Part shown: piece by piece, positions 29,999-32,790 of the stretch
Layout of the letters: each line of letters opens with the position of its first letter
Position numbering within the stretch: the first letter of the stretch is position 1
Source: an uncultured Collinsella sp.
GTDB taxonomy: Bacteria; Actinomycetota; Coriobacteriia; Coriobacteriales; Coriobacteriaceae
Direction of reading: 5' to 3'
NCBI GenBank assembly: GCA_902465015.1
Contig: CABQLK010000021.1
Span: 1 to 32,790 of the forward strand
DNA length: 32,790 bases
The notes under the pieces: generated by a model
The model's input: the letters and a program-made list of their open reading frames with translations, nothing else
What the model was told of the DNA's origin: nothing
The model's database searches: none
Made by a program: the position numbers and the translations under genes

Positions 29999-30835
29999 CT
30001 ACTGAACACCAAGCACTCCAAAGAACGCGCCGGCGATACTCACGAGTAGGATCACGAGCATGATGAGCAGCGGATTCATCTTCTTCTTGAGCATGAGATA
30101 GACAATTCCAAACAGCCCCATCGTGACAAAGCCCGGGAAGATTCCGTTAAGCAGCTCGGCGAGCGTCTGAGCACCATCGCCCGCACCGACCATGAGCGGA
30201 ATGTCCACGGTGACCATCTCCATGGTCATAGCACCGATCACCATGGCGCCCATGATAGAGGCCATCTTGACAATCGTGTCCATAATGCCCGATTCCTGGA
30301 CCTTGCTGATCATGTCCGAGCCAAAGCGATATCCCACAAACGTCAGCAGGTAACGGATGATGTAGTGAGGAACGTTGAACACGAGCAGGAACAAAATCGG
30401 GCCAAGAATAGAGCCCTGCAGCGCCAGCGACGTGCCGACACCCGTTGCCAAAATTCGCAGCGTGCCCCAGTAGAAGGCATCGCCCACGCCGGACAGCGGT
30501 CCCATCAAAGCAAGCTTGACATTAGAGATCGCGCTCGTGTCAAAGCTATCGTCAGTAGCGTTGACCTCCTCCATTGCAGCGGCGATGGACATGGGGAGCG
30601 TCGAGATGTACGGCGTGACGTTATAGAGCTCCATATGGCGCTTAAGGGCGGCCTTAAAGTCCGCATCCTGCGGATACAGCTTGCGAAGAATCGGCATAAG
30701 GGCCCACATAAAGCCGATATGGCCCATACGCTCGTAGTTCCAGGAATGCTCATAGGGAATCGAGCGCCAGAACAGCTTCTTAAGGTCTGCGCGGGAAATC
30801 AGCCCGTCGTAAGAAGACTCAAACTTAAAACTCAT
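29999..30835 (-). CDS. PTS mannose-family IID component
   Basis: Together with IIC it forms the membrane channel of a mannose-type phosphotransferase system. The 278 residues from the ATG at 30835 have GGGAG 12 nt upstream and overlap the IIC gene by 11 nt; a longer frame from 30901 is rejected. The family blocks are present: SWNYERMGHIGFMWALMPIL, NVTPYISTLPMSIAAAMEE, ALMGPLSGVGDAFYWGTLR and YRFGSDMI. The C-terminal membrane helices are VTMGLFGIVYLMLKKK and LLIMLVILLVSIAGAFFGVL. The N-terminal two thirds are largely cytoplasmic. It is the last of four PTS genes. Confidence 0.94.
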   Translation of the reverse strand: MSFKFESSYDGLISRADLKKLFWRSIPYEHSWNYERMGHIGFMWALMPILRKLYPQDADFKAALKRHMELYNVTPYISTLPMSIAAAMEEVNATDDSFDTSAISNVKLALMGPLSGVGDAFYWGTLRILATGVGTSLALQGSILGPILFLLVFNVPHYIIRYLLTFVGYRFGSDMISKVQESGIMDTIVKMASIMGAMVIGAMTMEMVTVDIPLMVGAGDGAQTLAELLNGIFPGFVTMGLFGIVYLMLKKKMNPLLIMLVILLVSIAGAFFGVLGVQ

Positions 30836-31616
30836 CGAACCCACTCCCAATCGCAGGATCCTCGGTTGCCGCTGCGGGCTGCTCCGCTTTTTTCTTGTCA
30901 CCCAAAACCGTCATCGCGACGACGATGATCGCGGCAAAGATCGCCACGCCCGTCGTGCTAATGCCAAAGTAGGCGACGAGGAAGAAGCCAGCGAAGAAAA
31001 ACGGAGCCACCGTCTTGTTCATAATCATCTGAGCCAGCATCGCAAAGCCGAGTGCGGGCAAGAAGGCGGCGGCGACATCCATGCCGGTCTGAACGAAATC
31101 GGGGATGATGTTGAGCAGGCTGGCAACAGCATCGGCGCCAAAGAAGAAGGCCAGGGGAATAATCAGCAGGCCGCACCAGCTCTGCGCGTAACCGGCGATG
31201 AGCATGTTGCGCGTGATGGCCTTGGTGTCTCCGTCCTCGACGTTTTTGTCGATACGGTGCACCAGCAGTAGCATCACCGGCTGGCCCAGGGCGGTATCGA
31301 GCGCCAGGACGATCGTTGCGATGGGAATGCCCAGGGTCAGGGCCGCCGAAGCGTCCGCGCCGGCCTGCATGGCAAGCGACACACCCAGGATGGTTCCAGA
31401 AATCGTATCGGGCGGGTTATAGGCACCGACCGAGATGGCGCCGACCATGGCAAGCTCCATCGTGGCGCCCATAATGGTGCCGGTCACTACATCGCCCATG
31501 ACAAGGCCAACCAGAGGTCCGAGCACAATCGGGCGCTGGAGGTAGCTCGTGCCCGTCAGCCACTCGGAATAGCCCAAAAGGGCAATCAGGAAAATCAGGA
31601 TTGTCTTGATAACCAT
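30825..31616 (-). CDS. PTS mannose-family IIC component
   Basis: The sugar-translocating membrane subunit of a mannose-type PTS, here 263 residues with about eight hydrophobic segments. It starts KTILIFLIALLGYSEW and has the family blocks QRPIVLGPLVGLVMGD and GATMELAMVGAISVGAYNPPD. The periplasmic loop sequence with NPPD and the central TLGIPIATIVLALDT fit the family. The C-terminus (KKKAEQPAAATEDPAIGSG) is a cytoplasmic tail. It begins 8 nt after the IIB stop and its 3' end overlaps the IID start by 11 nt. Confidence 0.94.
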   Translation of the reverse strand: MVIKTILIFLIALLGYSEWLTGTSYLQRPIVLGPLVGLVMGDVVTGTIMGATMELAMVGAISVGAYNPPDTISGTILGVSLAMQAGADASAALTLGIPIATIVLALDTALGQPVMLLLVHRIDKNVEDGDTKAITRNMLIAGYAQSWCGLLIIPLAFFFGADAVASLLNIIPDFVQTGMDVAAAFLPALGFAMLAQMIMNKTVAPFFFAGFFLVAYFGISTTGVAIFAAIIVVAMTVLGDKKKAEQPAAATEDPAIGSGFDEF

Positions 31617-31624
31617 GACAGCCC

Positions 31625-32095
31625 CTAACCGATGACCTTCGCGGCGTCAGTCTTCGCATCTGCCGGAATCATCTGAATGAACAGTTCGTAGCCCTCGCCG
31701 AGCAGCTCCTTCACGTATGCCTCGTTTTCGGGCGTAAGGAACACGCTCGTCGAGACCTGGCGGGCATTCTCGCTAAAGGCAACATTGCCGAGGTTAATCT
31801 TCTTGACGCCCATCGCCTTGGCGACGGCACCGGCCTGCTGGATCGTCTCGCAAACCACGAAGAGCTTGTACTTATCAGTCACACCGCTCTGAAGCGCCTT
31901 GACGGCATCCTCGGTGTTTTTGACGACGACCTTGCAGCCCTCCGGCTTTGCAAGGGACAGGGCCTGCAGACGAAGCTTGTCATTGAGGACCGTGTCGCTC
32001 ACCAACAGGATGCAGTCGGCACCCAGAGCCGAGGTCCAGCTAACGGCAACCTGGCCATGAAGCAGTCGGTAGTCCACGCGAATCATCTGAATCAT
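31625..32095 (-). CDS. PTS mannose-family IIB component
   Basis: A 156-residue cytoplasmic phosphotransfer protein that takes phosphate from IIA and gives it to the transported sugar. The active-site histidine is H13 in RVDYRLLHGQVAVSW, the family signature. Other typical blocks are ILLVSDTVLNDKLRLQAL and INLGNVAFSENARQVS. It is a separate IIB, not fused to IIA as in E. coli ManX. The ATG at 32095 has AGGGAG 7 nt upstream; a second Met three codons in is possible. It follows the IIA stop by 17 bp. Confidence 0.94.
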   Translation of the reverse strand: MIQMIRVDYRLLHGQVAVSWTSALGADCILLVSDTVLNDKLRLQALSLAKPEGCKVVVKNTEDAVKALQSGVTDKYKLFVVCETIQQAGAVAKAMGVKKINLGNVAFSENARQVSTSVFLTPENEAYVKELLGEGYELFIQMIPADAKTDAAKVIG

Positions 32096-32112
32096 GATGT
32101 GCTCCCTAGTGA

Positions 32113-32529
32113 TTAAAACTCATCGAGTTCGGCCTGCCCCAGCAGGTCGTTGACGTACTTGACCTTGGTGTCGTCCGCCTCGACGATCTGGCGAATGGCC
32201 TCATCGATCGGGGTGGATTCGGGCACGAACAGCAGCTGAATAAGGAGCGGCAGGTTCATATTGGTCACCAGATGCGTGTTGGGACGCGTCTGGACGATCT
32301 TGGTGAACTCGTTGTTGACACTGCCGCCGAACAGGTCGGTGCAAACGACGACTTCATCGTCCGCGGCAAAGCCGTCCAGAATCGCTGCGGCCTCCTTGAC
32401 CAGGTCCTCGTTTCCGTCGACATACATAGAGAGCGCATGGACGTTTTCGCGCTCGCCGGAAAGCAGGCCGATGCTCTCGACGATTCCAGACGCAAAATGC
32501 GCATGGGACGCCACGATAAACTGCCTCAT
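32113..32529 (-). CDS. PTS mannose-family IIA component
   Basis: A 138-residue cytoplasmic IIA domain that takes phosphate from HPr. H9 in FIVASHAHFASG aligns with the phosphorylated histidine of ManX IIA; the usual HG after it is HA here. TDLFGGSVNNEFT is the conserved loop, and PLLIQLLF and LGQAELDEF are usual C-terminal parts. The ATG at 32529 has AAGGGG before it; a frame from 32577 would begin inside the upstream terminator hairpin. It is the first of four PTS genes, downstream of a deglycase-like gene with a hairpin in between. Confidence 0.92.
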   Translation of the reverse strand: MRQFIVASHAHFASGIVESIGLLSGERENVHALSMYVDGNEDLVKEAAAILDGFAADDEVVVCTDLFGGSVNNEFTKIVQTRPNTHLVTNMNLPLLIQLLFVPESTPIDEAIRQIVEADDTKVKYVNDLLGQAELDEF

Positions 32530-32559
32530 TCGATTCCCCTTTCTTGCGAATTTCGGCAT

Positions 32560-32588
32560 AAAAATGCCCGGACGCATGCGCCCGGGCA
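32560..32588 (-). terminator. Terminator-like hairpin between deglycase and IIA genes
   Basis: TGCCCGG (32565-32571) pairs with CCGGGCA (32582-32588). The self-complementary CGCATGCG lies in the loop, and five T follow on the minus strand (32560-32564). It may set the expression ratio of the flanking genes. Confidence 0.7.
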
Positions 32589-32623
32589 GGGTGCTTCTTG
32601 ATCAGTAGCTTATTTGCCACCGA

Positions 32624-32790
32624 TTAGTAGTCGAACTGGTGATAGTAACGACGGTAGTTGAGGTTGTGCTTGGTGACCGTCTCGTAGTAAGCGGCAAGGC
32701 GATCGGTGATCAGCGAGGAGAGGATCCACGGAGACACGATGACGCGGAACTCGTCGTCAAGGCCGGGGATCGCGAACTCGGCGGTGTCGA
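32624..32790 (-). CDS. C-terminal end of a SIS-domain sugar deglycase/isomerase (partial)
   Basis: Only the last 54 codons are in the window; the gene continues beyond 32790. The product ends with PWILSSLITDRLAAYY, then KHNLNYRRYYHQFDY. The pattern of a helical interface followed by a KHxLxxRRYY end resembles the C-termini of SIS-fold fructoselysine-6-phosphate or glucoselysine-6-phosphate deglycases (FrlB, GfrE/GfrF) and of AgaS-like proteins. In that role it would split the phosphorylated Amadori product into lysine and glucose-6-phosphate. The mannose-family PTS directly downstream supports this. With only the tail visible, the assignment is tentative. Confidence 0.5.
   Translation of the reverse strand, partial: DTAEFAIPGLDDEFRVIVSPWILSSLITDRLAAYYETVTKHNLNYRRYYHQFDY

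Overview
The window is high-GC DNA with tightly packed genes, short intergenic gaps and a few leaderless-looking starts. The gene content suggests a gut Coriobacteriia member, most likely Collinsella or a close relative (inference from gene content and order, not from a search). Pointers are the actinobacterial-type cluster mazG - eno - ftsB/divIC - ppx, a mannose-family PTS beside sugar-amine type genes, and many short palindromic intergenic repeats.

Layout. (1) 1-7.3 kb: purH (minus), a GNAT acetyltransferase (plus), a DUF2207 membrane protein with a glycine-rich tail (minus), a 509-bp gap with repeats and a terminator-tailed structured segment, gluQ (plus, leaderless-looking), a calcineurin-like phosphoesterase and a small membrane protein (both minus). 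(2) 7.5-10.3 kb: a plus-strand unit of a UBA-like/DUF4342 membrane protein, an OmpR-type response regulator and its histidine kinase. (3) 10.3-13.8 kb: an orphan galactitol-type PTS IIB with a VOC protein (minus), a membrane-anchored helical-repeat protein (plus), tRNA-Leu(TAA) followed by a partial duplication of its own 3' end, and an AAA+ ATPase/DUF4143 gene bracketed by related inverted repeats. (4) 13.8-19.3 kb, minus: yfcE - mazG, eno, ftsB-like - ppx, and a stand-alone protein resembling the C-terminal part of LarC. (5) 19.6-28.9 kb: a complete histidine pathway. A PHP-type histidinol-phosphatase lies on the plus strand and converges on the minus-strand operon hisZG-hisD-hisC-hisB-hisH-hisA-hisF-hisI-small protein-hisE. 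HisZ and HisG are fused in one 571-residue protein. (6) 29.1-32.8 kb, minus: the end of a SIS-type sugar deglycase/isomerase gene (cut by the window), mannose-family PTS IIA, IIB, IIC and IID, and a TIM-barrel sugar isomerase/epimerase, separated in two places by terminator-like hairpins. This resembles Amadori-product (fructoselysine/glucoselysine) uptake systems.

The most unusual signal is a set of intergenic hairpins with different stems but related cores (around GGGACGTTCC or GGGACAGG). They include a pair of inverted 37-nt units inside the his operon and elements that supply the stop codons of hisB and hisE. No transposase that could explain them is present in the window.
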